64,000 bases of DNA from a candidate division KSB1 bacterium (GTDB lineage Bacteria; Zhuqueibacterota; Zhuqueibacteria; Thermofontimicrobiales; Thermofontimicrobiaceae), in contig JAPDPQ010000013.1 of the NCBI GenBank assembly GCA_034506395.1, positions 83,149 through 147,148 of the forward strand, written 5' to 3'. This document shows positions 17,601 to 26,142 of this stretch, piece after piece. Under the pieces are notes generated by a model. That model had not been told where the DNA came from. It searched no databases and saw only the letters and a list, made by a program, of their open reading frames with translations. Within the stretch, counting starts at the first letter, position 1; every line of letters starts with the position of its first letter. The position numbers and the translations under genes are program-made.

Positions 17601-20344
17601 TCTATACTGGGAACGACTTTATCACGGCGGTGCAGCAGGGGCCTCAAGGAAATTGGATTTGTGAAGCGATGTTCACCATTTATAACGTATTGCCATCGCA
17701 GCCACGAACGCTTGTCGCTGGAGATATGATCGGATGGGAAATTTGGTACAATGACTCGGACAACGAAACCTGGGAAAATGGGCATTATGTCCGTGATCAT
17801 CAAACCGGATGGAAATATCTTGGCCCTGCCTATGGTAATGCGAACTACTTTGGAGATCTGCTGCTCGGCCCAGTGCCCCATGACAGCTTGCTTGTCACCA
17901 TCAATCAAATTGACGCAACAGGTTTCCCTGCGATCCGTTCATACGTGTCTGTATCCGATCTCGGCGGGAATGCGATCGTTGGGTTGAATGAGAACAACTT
18001 TTTGGTCAAAGAGGATGGAGTCCGCGAATTGCCGATTACAGTGACGCCTTATGGCGGCGCACAAAAAGTGAATGTTGGGTTTGCTATGGATTACAGCGGC
18101 AGCATGACTACGCAGGCGATCAAAGATATGGAAACAGCGGCGCATACATTCGTCAATCTAATGGAAGCCAATGACGAAGGTGCGGTGTTCAAATTTTCCA
18201 GCTACGTCCAAAAAATGATCGGGTTCACCGCTGACAAGAATGCTTTGCACAGCGCCATCAATGCGAGCTTCCCAGGCGCTGGCTATTCCACTGCCCTCTA
18301 TGATGCCATTTATAACGCTATATCCGAGGCGATCGGCAAGAGTGGGAGAAAAGCGGTGCTGGCGTTGACAGATGGAAAAGATAATGCCAGTTCCCATAAT
18401 ATCGACCAAACCATTGCGCACGCGAATCAGTATAGCACCCCTGTGTTTACCATCGGTCTTGGATCAAGCATTGATGAGACGGTTCTGAAGAAAATTGCCT
18501 CTCAAACAGGCGGTGAGTACTACCGTGCTCCCAGCTCCAACGATCTGGAGGCGATCTATAAGAAAATCTCCGAATATCTCCGCAACCAATATCTAATCAC
18601 TTATACCACCCATAATCCGAATCGCGATGGCCGATGGCGCCACGTATTTGTTCAGGCAAATTATTTAAATGCTGTGGGCAGCGATACTGCTGGCTATCTG
18701 GCGCCCCCGACCGATTCACTCCTTCTCTGGATCGCAAAGAATCATCAGGGACCCTCAGGGGGCATCATTACGATTCCAGTAAAAATTGGGCCATTAGCCA
18801 ATAAACAGATTTTTTCTGTCGGCCTAACCATCAGCTATAATCCTCAGATCTTGCAAGCCATCCATGCGAATACGAGCAATACAGTGGCGCAAAATTGGGG
18901 AGCCCCAACTTATGATATAACCACTGGCAAGATCACGATCGGGATGGCTGGTTCAAGCGCCTTGCCTGATTCCGGAAGTCTGGTGAACATCGTTTTTAAT
19001 ATCCTTGGTTCGGCCGGTCAAACGACTTCGTTACATTTTGTCGACGCATTGCTTAATGAGGGCATTCCACCAGTAAAAACCTCCGATGGGTTGTTCCGCG
19101 TTTCAACGCAATTTTCGATCTCTGGAAAAATCGGCTATTATTCCGACTTTGCGACAAAGCCGATCAAGAATGCCATGGTTCACCTCTCTGGGACAACATC
19201 GGCTTCAACCCAAACCGATAATACCGGCTATTACGAGTTCACCAATCTTGGACAACTTTTCTACAAGACCAAGCCCAGCCGCGATGGAGATTTGAGAAAT
19301 TCAGTAACCCCTTATGATGCTTCTTTGGTGCTCCAATCCTCGGTTGGTTTGATCTCCCTGACACCTTATCAGAAAATAGCCGCAGATGTGTCAGATAACG
19401 GCTCGGTCACACCCTTCGATGCCTCATATATCCTGAGATTTTATGTGGGAGACATCAGTGGATTTCCAGTTGGAGATGATTGGAAGTTCGTCCCGTCAGC
19501 GTTTGCTATCAATGATAACAATTGGAGTTCCGCACCCGATTCAATCATCTATGCTCCGCTCAATCGATCCGAGACGAATCAAAATTATTTGGGCATCATC
19601 TATGGCGATGTCTCTGGGAATTGGACACCCGCACCGATGGGAATGGCTAAAAGTCAAGCCGAGCCCCCCTTATCTTCATTGCTGAATCTCGAACCAATCT
19701 ACGGTTTGCCAGGGACGATCATCGAGGTCCCATTTGAAAGCCATCAATTCGACAATGTTTCTTCGTTCGGGGTGCTGCTAACCTTTAAGTCAGTGGTCTT
19801 CAAATTTAAGGAATTGGTTCTCAGCGATCAGACCCAACGCTGGACGCTCTGCTATCGGCACCACGGCGATACGCTGAAGTTCGCTATGGCGGGCAGCGAA
19901 CCGATCTTCGGGAGCGCCACATTAATTACTGCCCGCTTTGAAATTTCGGCCACGGTCAATTCCGAGGAAACTCACGATTTGACGATACGGCAACTCTCAA
20001 TTAATGAACTCCAGCAGCTCGATGCCTCGGCTCGGATTCAATACATCGCGAAAAGTACGATTCCCTCCGCATTTCAACTATACCAAAACCGGCCCAATCC
20101 CTTCAATGCTGCGACAGAAATTCGCTTCGAGTTGCCAGAGCCAGGACATGTGATACTGAAAATTTACAATCTTCAAGGCCAAGAAGTTAGAACGCTTCTG
20201 GATGAACCCAGGCCGGCTGGTTATCATTCTGTTTCTTTCGACGGTCGTTCCGATGATCGACACCCGTTGACCAGTGGCCTTTACGTCTATCAAATTCGTT
20301 GCGGTTCGCAGAGCATCTCGAAAAAAATGCTGCTCGTTCAATAG
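14669..20344 (+). CDS. Giant secreted C25-like peptidase with CARDB, CBM9, VWA, cohesin and dockerin modules and sorting tail
   Basis: 1891 residues from the ATG at 14669 (AAAGGAG Shine-Dalgarno). In order: signal peptide (1-30); C25 gingipain-like domain (about 70-430) with candidate dyad H309 (PGGHGF) and C342 (FACSNAR); CARDB (430-555); LamG-like beta-sandwich (560-735); Ig-like module (737-834); CBM9-like module (about 837-1070, APTIDGVLNEAVW); VWA domain with MIDAS DYSGS (about 1124-1314); cohesin-like domain (about 1349-1472); carboxypeptidase-regulatory-like stretch and dockerin-like pair (about 1537-1596, DVSDNGSVTPFDASYIL); second cohesin-like domain (about 1670-1787); FlgD/type IX sorting tail (1795-1891). 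It is probably a surface-bound enzyme or scaffold for substrate or partner binding. Module calls from motifs only; protease activity is inferred. Confidence 0.88.
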   Translation: MKISMIKFWEAAFLTCLLILIPYKNQGFAQENRHGNPIVTRWVDPAGSKPMSFQQWISKTLSAPLTTDRIYQSSPVSKPKIMILVNGNLYPAVRSQVDQYIADLESQNYEVVLVTISGGTPQNIRSMLQNEPGLVGAVLIGSLPVPWFQIIETFDGGKTYQYEEFPCDLYYMDLNGTWADTKHYDSVSKSFVNGSDGILESHTGAVAPDIWIGRLMASTLTSGNEVNLVNNYFTKNHLYRTAKTSIQTRALTYLDDDWSNWTTCGLDCVYNSITVVNDKEVTRAPDYKNRLDDNYLWIHLCAHSWPGGHGFKYNNGTNWDYVYVNDVRTIDPLAYFYNLFACSNARYIEENYMAGWYIFMDSYGLGAVGSTKTGSMLSFEDFYDPLAEGATLGDAFKNWFTKRAEGGFEDWEQAWFYGMTYLGDPALTCGSPYTLPELVGKNISFNPNSASPGTNITFTSTIANEGNKRAGQFHFNYYISTDNSNFSYANASFLGSDMIDFINGLSSKSSTTTLQIPPSVTAGQYYVWIVIDPLYEVIEAYEYNNKFCSTLPLQITSGYTIFDDFEDGNANGWLPKTRSRWSVVLDQGDYSHFLNTSNYTNDERSIISGYEFFDFDLNVKIKSPENFSSNPGANYVIWFGFRDEDNYYYLRFDHLNYENKLFRHYQGGNTVIATYNGMTINDNNYHLVRVVRSGSQIKVYFDGVQVMTANDNYLPGGKIALGSYNDAVYFDDVGIIGGSPLSINITAPIGGEKLTVGQPFNITWSASSSISQIRIDLSLDGGANWSNLTPNAANTGSWIWTPQPQQKSPNCKIRLRDALDSTVVRVSNSFQVIDPNVYTAIQVPSSMAAPTIDGVLNEAVWNYADKDSLLFGDTENWGQRWTRWNDNLVIWRAVWSPTTNRLYVAVEVKDDIRGTFDDTNPNVSNYYPWNDESIEFFTDGDNNGGSYNGRYDIAQQWRVSGQNIRNLNNYPSATSTGIYTGNDFITAVQQGPQGNWICEAMFTIYNVLPSQPRTLVAGDMIGWEIWYNDSDNETWENGHYVRDHQTGWKYLGPAYGNANYFGDLLLGPVPHDSLLVTINQIDATGFPAIRSYVSVSDLGGNAIVGLNENNFLVKEDGVRELPITVTPYGGAQKVNVGFAMDYSGSMTTQAIKDMETAAHTFVNLMEANDEGAVFKFSSYVQKMIGFTADKNALHSAINASFPGAGYSTALYDAIYNAISEAIGKSGRKAVLALTDGKDNASSHNIDQTIAHANQYSTPVFTIGLGSSIDETVLKKIASQTGGEYYRAPSSNDLEAIYKKISEYLRNQYLITYTTHNPNRDGRWRHVFVQANYLNAVGSDTAGYLAPPTDSLLLWIAKNHQGPSGGIITIPVKIGPLANKQIFSVGLTISYNPQILQAIHANTSNTVAQNWGAPTYDITTGKITIGMAGSSALPDSGSLVNIVFNILGSAGQTTSLHFVDALLNEGIPPVKTSDGLFRVSTQFSISGKIGYYSDFATKPIKNAMVHLSGTTSASTQTDNTGYYEFTNLGQLFYKTKPSRDGDLRNSVTPYDASLVLQSSVGLISLTPYQKIAADVSDNGSVTPFDASYILRFYVGDISGFPVGDDWKFVPSAFAINDNNWSSAPDSIIYAPLNRSETNQNYLGIIYGDVSGNWTPAPMGMAKSQAEPPLSSLLNLEPIYGLPGTIIEVPFESHQFDNVSSFGVLLTFKSVVFKFKELVLSDQTQRWTLCYRHHGDTLKFAMAGSEPIFGSATLITARFEISATVNSEETHDLTIRQLSINELQQLDASARIQYIAKSTIPSAFQLYQNRPNPFNAATEIRFELPEPGHVILKIYNLQGQEVRTLLDEPRPAGYHSVSFDGRSDDRHPLTSGLYVYQIRCGSQSISKKMLLVQ

Positions 20345-20394
20345 CATCGCTGGCTTATCTCGCTTTTGGTTTGATGAATTCATAGCTAAAAAGG

Positions 20395-20437
20395 GCCCTT
20401 GCGGACCGATTCACGGTTCGCAAGGGCTTTTTATTTT
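20395..20437 (+). terminator. Intrinsic terminator after the giant gene
   Basis: GCCCTTGCGgACCG / CGGTtCGCAAGGGC stem with a short loop, followed by TTTTTTATTTT, about 50 bases after the stop codon. Confidence 0.92.
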
Positions 20438-20901
20438 AATCGGAGAATGTAATTTCACATTTTCGCAGCTCAACCCAAGGCATTTCCAAATTTTTCCCTT
20501 GAATTAATCAAAAATAAAGTTTAATTTTGCACCAGTCTGCAAAATTCCCAGTTGCAGGTTTTCATCATTGAAACGATGATCCTGTTTGAAAACTTTTGGA
20601 TAAAATCCCTATTGGGAAACGATGAACGAACCTCGAGCTTTGTGAAGGTTCGAAAACTTCAAGGATGTTATTGGTAGCGAGTCCGAAGACCCTTTCAGCT
20701 TGAAGACGACCCAAACAATTATAGAGCTCTGCAAAACGAGCGAATTGCAATTTGCTGAATTTTACTCCTGCGAATGCAGGAAACGCTTTCATCTCTCAAA
20801 TCAACAAGTCAAAAAATGCCTGAGTACGCAGGCATGACACCAGTATTTCACCTTATTTGAATTTTACAGAAATCTGCAACTTATCATTTTAGGGAGAATC
20901 G
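20438..20901. other. Intergenic with small palindromes
   Basis: About 460 bases with no gene I can support. It contains the palindrome TCCTGCGAATGCAGGA (20766-20781) and a related one, TGCCTGAGTACGCAGGCA, at about 20818-20835. Relatives of the first recur near the right edge of the window. A 75-codon minus-strand frame here was rejected. The Shine-Dalgarno AGGGAG of the next gene ends this stretch. Confidence 0.5.
20766..20781. repeat. Short dispersed palindrome (CCTGCGnATGCAGG)
   Basis: TCCTGCGAATGCAGGA is an inverted repeat with a short centre. The same core, TTCCTGCGCATGCAGGAA, is found at 63794-63811 and 63940-63957, so it is a dispersed element. Together with the neighbouring TGCCTGAGTACGCAGGCA it looks like a REP-type sequence. 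Confidence 0.55.
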
Positions 20902-23166
20902 ATGTTAAGAATTCCTCGTCTCATGCTTCTTACTCTAATCTTGCTCGTATTCTGTCATCATCAAACTACCCATCAAATAATCTTTTATGTCTCCCCCGTT
21001 GGCAACGATTCTTGGACTGGCACCTTAAAAGAGCCAAACGATGATCATAGCGACGGGCCATTTGCGACTTTTTCCCGAGCCATTGCAGCCATCCAAGAGG
21101 CGCAGCAAACCAATACCGCGGCGAGACGTGTCGTCATGATTCGGGCTGGTCAATACCTGTTATCAGAACCAATTTATTTGAATGGGATCAACAATTGTCT
21201 CTGGCGCGCCTATCACGATGAACATGTGGCGCTCATCGGTGCGCAAAGGATCAGCCAATTTGAGCCGATTGGTGATGAGACGATTTTGTCAAGGATCGCG
21301 CCCGAGCTTCGGGACAAAATCCTGAAATGCGATCTCAAAGCTGTTGGCATCGAAAATTACGGCGAGATCAGCCAACGCGGCAGACCTGGGCTGGAGCTCT
21401 TTTTCAACGGCAAACGAATGACGCTTGCCCGCTATCCAAATGACGCATGGCTTCATATCGCTGATGTCCCGCAATTCGGCGAAAAACTGTTGAACGAAGG
21501 GCTGGAACGGGAGAAACGATACGATGGCGTTCCAGTGGGAAGACATTACGGTCGGATCAAATACGATGGGGAGCGACCATCTCGCTGGTCAACCCAGAAT
21601 CAAATTTATCTTCATGGCTATTGGACCTGGGACTGGAATGATTCATATCAAAAAGTTCAGTCCATTGATCTGGATCGACGGGAAATCACCCTGGCAGAGC
21701 CTCATCACAATTACGGCTACACCAAAAATCAGCGCTATTATTTTCTGAATATCCTCGAGGAATTGGATCGACCCGGAGAATGGGTGCTTGATCGGGAACG
21801 CGGCTGGCTATTTTTCTATCCACCCATGCCGATCGACCAGGGAGAGGCATTTGTATCGCTATTGGACCAACCGCTAATGGTGCTGGAAAATTGTCATAAT
21901 GTTTCGATCCAATCCCTTCATCTGGAAATGTCCCGTGGAAGTGGCGTGGTGATCGATAAGGGGAGCAATAATTTGATCGCTGGGTGCACGTTTCGGAATC
22001 TCGGCGATTACGCGGTACTTATCAATGGAGGCACCCACAACGGCATTACGAGTTGCGATCTTTATGATTTAGCCCTTGGGGGCATAGTGCTGCGCGGTGG
22101 TAACCAGATGGATCTGACACCTGGGAACAACTTTGCGATCAATAACCACATCCATGATTGGAGCACTTATGTGCGAACTTATCAGGTGGCCGTGGAATTA
22201 CATGGGGTAGGTAATCGGGTCGCCCACAATCTCATGCACGACGCCCCGCATAGCGCGATATTCACCCGGGGCAGTGAGCATTTAATCGAATTCAATGAGA
22301 TTTTCAATGTTTGCAATGAAACTGGCGATGCGGGTGCAATTTACACAGGACGAAACTATGCCTGGCGGGGAAATATCTGGCGTTACAACTACATTCATCA
22401 TCTCAAAGGCCCGGGCCTTCACGGTTGTACTGCCCTTTATTTGGACGATTTTGCCTCAGCACATACCCTTTACGGCAACATCTGTTACAAATCTGGTCGT
22501 GGCGTGCTGCTCGGTGGTGGCCGGGACAATCTGGTCGAAAACAACATCTTTATTAGCTGCGCCCCTTCCATCGTACAGGATGCTCGAGGACTGTCTTGGG
22601 CCACGAATTACTTCGACGGCACCTATCCTGTCCTGAAAGATTCCCTCGAAGCAGTAAACTTCCGAGAACCGCCATATAGCGAAAAATATCCCGAGTTGTT
22701 GACGCTTTATGACGACGAACCAGCAGTGCCGAAGAACAATAAAATCCTTCGCAATATCTCTTGCTGCGGTCGATTCATCGAACGATATGATTATTTCGCT
22801 TATGATCCTTCGGTGGTCACAATAAAGGATAATGTGATCGCCGATTCAATCATCTACAAGCGAATAAAGGAGCCGCCCGCTGGCTGGGAACCATATTACT
22901 TAAATTTGGACACTGAGGCGAATTATCGCTACTTCAAAAGGGATCAAGCCGATCAGGTTGGGGACCTTCAAGGCAATTTGATTATCAATAGCGATCCAGG
23001 TTTTAAAAATATCAAACAGGCAGATTTTCGATTAAAGCCGTCTTCTCCAGCATTTAAGCTCGGATTTAAGGAAATCCCCATCGAAAAAATCGGGTTGTTT
23101 CGAGATGAATATCGGAGAGAACTTCATAAAAGATTGGATTCGTACTCAAGACGCAATAAACAGTAA
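20902..23166 (+). CDS. Secreted right-handed beta-helix protein, probable polysaccharide-active enzyme
   Basis: 754 residues. Short hydrophobic signal segment (about 1-20), then the YVSPVGNDSWTGT...PFATFSRAI opening typical of bacterial pectate-lyase-like and GH141-like beta-helix proteins. A beta-sandwich-like insert (about 110-330) follows, and then repeated parallel beta-helix coils (about 330-600) rich in N, G, I and V (for example NNLIAGCTFRNLGDYAVLINGG). The family cleaves or binds plant or algal polysaccharides; the exact substrate cannot be read. Start: ATG at 20902 with AGGGAG upstream. The sialidase-like gene follows in the same direction after about 190 bases, which suggests a small carbohydrate-use group. 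Confidence 0.8.
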   Translation: MLRIPRLMLLTLILLVFCHHQTTHQIIFYVSPVGNDSWTGTLKEPNDDHSDGPFATFSRAIAAIQEAQQTNTAARRVVMIRAGQYLLSEPIYLNGINNCLWRAYHDEHVALIGAQRISQFEPIGDETILSRIAPELRDKILKCDLKAVGIENYGEISQRGRPGLELFFNGKRMTLARYPNDAWLHIADVPQFGEKLLNEGLEREKRYDGVPVGRHYGRIKYDGERPSRWSTQNQIYLHGYWTWDWNDSYQKVQSIDLDRREITLAEPHHNYGYTKNQRYYFLNILEELDRPGEWVLDRERGWLFFYPPMPIDQGEAFVSLLDQPLMVLENCHNVSIQSLHLEMSRGSGVVIDKGSNNLIAGCTFRNLGDYAVLINGGTHNGITSCDLYDLALGGIVLRGGNQMDLTPGNNFAINNHIHDWSTYVRTYQVAVELHGVGNRVAHNLMHDAPHSAIFTRGSEHLIEFNEIFNVCNETGDAGAIYTGRNYAWRGNIWRYNYIHHLKGPGLHGCTALYLDDFASAHTLYGNICYKSGRGVLLGGGRDNLVENNIFISCAPSIVQDARGLSWATNYFDGTYPVLKDSLEAVNFREPPYSEKYPELLTLYDDEPAVPKNNKILRNISCCGRFIERYDYFAYDPSVVTIKDNVIADSIIYKRIKEPPAGWEPYYLNLDTEANYRYFKRDQADQVGDLQGNLIINSDPGFKNIKQADFRLKPSSPAFKLGFKEIPIEKIGLFRDEYRRELHKRLDSYSRRNKQ

Positions 23167-23172
23167 ACAGTG

Positions 23173-23205
23173 ATCAGTAATCAGTAATCAGTAATCAGTA
23201 ATCAG
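23173..23205. repeat. Heptanucleotide tandem repeat (ATCAGTA)n
   Basis: Four perfect ATCAGTA units plus a partial fifth, directly after the stop of the beta-helix gene. A simple-sequence array with no spacers; likely slippage-prone. Confidence 0.9.
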
Positions 23206-23356
23206 ATAATAGGGGTCAGTGCTCAGAGATAGTATCATTAGCATTGAATTGCTGGATCAACATGCGGGTTTAAGTTTGGGCGGACTTCATCAGCGCAGGG
23301 AGTTTGATTGAAATCGCGGGGATGAAGCCGTTCGCTCATTTCTGGAAAGGATCCGG

Positions 23357-24544
23357 ATGAACAGGATCAAAATCGTCTTCCTCTTGTCGATCACCATATG
23401 GATCGCCTGGCAGTCGCATTCTGAACCGCCAAATTTGGTGATCAAACATATCGAGATTTATGTTGCACCCCAGGAATATTGCGCCTGGCCAGCCATGATC
23501 AGAGCGAGCAATGGGGACATTCTGGTGTTCTTTTGCGTCACCGAAGAGCACCTTGCACCGAACGGCAAGATCGTATTGGTTCGCTCATCCGATAATGGCA
23601 GAACATGGGGTGCTCCAGAATTGGTTTTCGAAAGCCCGATCGATGATCGCGATGCCGGGGTCACGCTTCTGAGAGATGGCCGGATTGTCACGCATTTTTG
23701 GTCCACGCACTGGAGCTGCGAAGATTATCTGAAGCTCCCACCCGATGCCTATCCCAAAGCGGTCATCGATCGCTGGTGCGATGAAGTGAATCAGCCCAGA
23801 TATGCTGAGGCGAAAGGGTGGCAGGGTGGTTGGACCCTCGTCAGCCAGGATCATGGGAGGACATGGAGCGCGCCGCTTCCGGGTAAAGATTCGATCCATG
23901 GCGGGATCCAGCTCCAAGACGGTAGCCTGTTGCTCGCCGCCTATCGGCTGGATGAAGGCCAGATCGGCGTTTATGTTGCGCCATCGCCAGCACAGCTATG
24001 GGAGAGGGTTGCTGTTGTGCGTTCCCCCGTTCCTGATAGCGTGCGATTTGCTGAGCCGCATGTCGTTCAGCTCGCTTCGGGTCGAATTGTGATGATGATA
24101 CGCGGCGAAGGCATCCCTTATCAAAAGCACGACCCACGCAATTTTCTCTGGGTCACTTATTCGGACGATCTGGGTCGAACCTGGGTCAAACCAATCCAAA
24201 CGCCGCTCTGGGGATATCCTCCGCACCTCTTACAATTATCCGATGGACGGGTAGTTTGCGCCTATGGCTACCGTCGGCCGCCTTATGGACAGCGGGCTTG
24301 TGTGAGCGATGATGGCATTACTTGGCAAAAACAAAGGGAAATCGTGCTCCGAGATGATGCACTCAGTGATGATCTGGGCTATCCGGTCTCGGTGGAATTG
24401 GAACCAGGGGTTGTGCTTACGGCTTATTACCAAATCGATCCAAAAGTGGACCGACAACACCATGGCCCACCAGATCCGCAGCGACATCGGCCAGACATTC
24501 TTGGCACCATCTGGCACGTACCCGACCATCCATCGGTTCATTAG
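23357..24544 (+). CDS. Sialidase-like exo-glycosidase with Asp-box (BNR) repeats
   Basis: 395 residues. N-terminal signal peptide (about 1-22), then a six-bladed propeller with Asp-boxes of the S-x-D-x-G-x-T-W type: SSDNGRTW, SQDHGRTW, SDDLGRTW and SDDGITW. The family includes GH33 sialidases and many uncharacterised propeller hydrolases. I cannot place the full Arg triad, so true sialidase activity is not certain. Start: ATG at 23357 after GGAAAGGATCC. It lies downstream of the beta-helix protein and upstream of a HAD phosphatase. Confidence 0.8.
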   Translation: MNRIKIVFLLSITIWIAWQSHSEPPNLVIKHIEIYVAPQEYCAWPAMIRASNGDILVFFCVTEEHLAPNGKIVLVRSSDNGRTWGAPELVFESPIDDRDAGVTLLRDGRIVTHFWSTHWSCEDYLKLPPDAYPKAVIDRWCDEVNQPRYAEAKGWQGGWTLVSQDHGRTWSAPLPGKDSIHGGIQLQDGSLLLAAYRLDEGQIGVYVAPSPAQLWERVAVVRSPVPDSVRFAEPHVVQLASGRIVMMIRGEGIPYQKHDPRNFLWVTYSDDLGRTWVKPIQTPLWGYPPHLLQLSDGRVVCAYGYRRPPYGQRACVSDDGITWQKQREIVLRDDALSDDLGYPVSVELEPGVVLTAYYQIDPKVDRQHHGPPDPQRHRPDILGTIWHVPDHPSVH

Positions 24545-24629
24545 GCGGGATTCCATTGGCTATTCAGTCAAAAATCAAAAACACTGCATTTTGGGAAAAA
24601 ATAATTATCCCACTTGGTAAAAATCGACT

Positions 24630-25376
24630 ATGGAACAAGCGGATTTAAAAAATTGGGCGTTTGCTGCTATTTTCGATATGGACGGAGTAATCGTTGATAG
24701 CAATCCAACGCATAAGATTGCTCTGCGCCAATTTTGTGAGCAGCACGGCTACTTTTTAACGGATGAGGAATTGAAAACGAAGGTGTATGGTCGAGCCAAT
24801 AAGAATTGGTTGCCCGAGATTTTCGGGGATCGTTTAACCCCGGGGCAATATAAAAAACTGGCAGATGAAAAAGAGGCATTATTCAGGGAATTATATGCAC
24901 CAATCATCCAGCCGCTCCCAGGCCTCATCGCATTTCTTGAAATGTTGCAGCAGAACCAGATACCGATGGCGCTGGCGTCCTCGGCTCCTCCTAAAAACGT
25001 GCAATTCACGCTGGAAAAGACCGGGACGAACAAGTACTTCTCCATCGTTTTCGATGAAACTTCGATCCAACAGGGCAAGCCAGACCCTGAGATCTACTTG
25101 AAAACGGCTGAGCGATTGGGTATGCCAACCCATCGGTGTGTGGTGTTCGAGGATTCCCTGGCTGGTATCGAAGCAGCAAGACGCGCGGGCTGCCGCGTCA
25201 TTGGCCTCACCACAACACATCCACGGTCAGAATTACACGGAACAGACTTGGTGATTGACAATTTCGAGGGCTTGGATTTGCCTGCACTCACCGCTTGTTT
25301 TGAAAATCTGGGCTCAAAAACTGAATTCACAAATCAACGAACATCTTTATCCTCAGCGAAAAAGATGCTTTCTTAG
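24630..25376 (+). CDS. HAD-family phosphatase / beta-phosphoglucomutase-like
   Basis: 248 residues. All four HAD motifs are visible: DMDGVIVDS with D16 and D18 (nucleophile and general acid), SSAPPKN (motif II), K in QGKPDPEIY (motif III) and EDSLAGIEAARRAG (motif IV). The helical cap after motif I is the beta-phosphoglucomutase/sugar-phosphatase type. Substrate is probably a sugar phosphate, but members of this subgroup also hydrolyse other phosphates. ATG at 24630; no strong Shine-Dalgarno. Located with carbohydrate-related genes, which agrees with a sugar phosphate role. Confidence 0.85.
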   Translation: MEQADLKNWAFAAIFDMDGVIVDSNPTHKIALRQFCEQHGYFLTDEELKTKVYGRANKNWLPEIFGDRLTPGQYKKLADEKEALFRELYAPIIQPLPGLIAFLEMLQQNQIPMALASSAPPKNVQFTLEKTGTNKYFSIVFDETSIQQGKPDPEIYLKTAERLGMPTHRCVVFEDSLAGIEAARRAGCRVIGLTTTHPRSELHGTDLVIDNFEGLDLPALTACFENLGSKTEFTNQRTSLSSAKKMLS

Positions 25377-25520
25377 CGATGCCCATCTCAGGATCATTGA
25401 AGCAATCGAATCTCTTCAACAATGATCCAATATGAAAATCATGCAGGTTCAATTTAGAAAATCAAGTCGAAAATCTGGATTCATCGATAATCATAAAATC
25501 ATATGATCGAAAGGAAGAAC

Positions 25521-25856
25521 ATGAAGACACATATTCGCAATCATGAGGTACCAGTTGAAGAAGTGCTCCCTGGAATGCGGCGCCAAATTTTGGGCTACGA
25601 TACGGATCTCATGCTGGTCAGAGTGACGTTTGATCGAGACGTGATTGCTCCCTGGCATAGCCATCCCCATCAGCAGGTCTCCTATATCGAAAGTGGAGCT
25701 TTTGAGGTCGAAATCGGCGATCAGAAAGAGCTGTTGCGAGCTGGCGATAGCTTTGTCATCCCCTCTCATATTGGTCACAGCGCGAAGTGCATCGAGCCCG
25801 GGGTAATCATCGATACATTTTCTCCTGCGAGAGAGGATTTTTTGAAGAAAAGCTGA
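25521..25856 (+). CDS. Small cupin-domain protein
   Basis: 111 residues; the ATG at 25521 follows AAGGAAG, better placed than the in-frame ATG at 25503. It is a single cupin barrel with the metal-binding motif 1 HSHPHQQVSYIESGAFEVEIG and motif 2 around AGDSFVIPSHIGHSA, giving a His/His/Glu/His-like set. Single-domain cupins of this kind act in sugar or small-molecule metabolism or as sensors; no specific reaction can be assigned. Confidence 0.8.
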   Translation: MKTHIRNHEVPVEEVLPGMRRQILGYDTDLMLVRVTFDRDVIAPWHSHPHQQVSYIESGAFEVEIGDQKELLRAGDSFVIPSHIGHSAKCIEPGVIIDTFSPAREDFLKKS

Positions 25857-25942
25857 TTGAATCAGCCGTTAGATGGATTTTTGCATGATCTATTTGGCAA
25901 GGAAATCGCTTTTGCGAAATGAAGCCCTGTCAAGAAAAAATA

Positions 25943-25971
25943 TTGCTTTTGATGAAATTTTCTTCTATATT
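25943..25971 (+). promoter_or_regulatory. Promoter of the transglutaminase-like gene
   Basis: TTGCTT (25943-25948), 17-base spacer, TATATT (25966-25971), about 170 bases before the ATG at 26143. The remaining intergenic sequence (25857-26142) shows nothing else. Confidence 0.6.
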
Positions 25972-26142
25972 GACAGCGCCAATAACAAAAATGGCTTGCC
26001 TGCCATTGACAGATAGATTGCGGATTAACGATAAAAAAGAATTTCACTATCAGGATCTGCTGGCTATTAGTGGCCCAAATAAAGTTTCGGTTCAATCGCA
26101 AACCGATAAAAAGGTGCACAAATCGATTTCGGAGGGGAAATC

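Noticed and set aside
20565..20792. 75-codon minus-strand frame
   Set aside because: It contains the dispersed palindrome at its start and has no recognisable product; it more likely reflects repeat-derived sequence.
23173..23205. CRISPR-like array
   Set aside because: The units are contiguous heptamers without spacers, so it is a simple tandem repeat.
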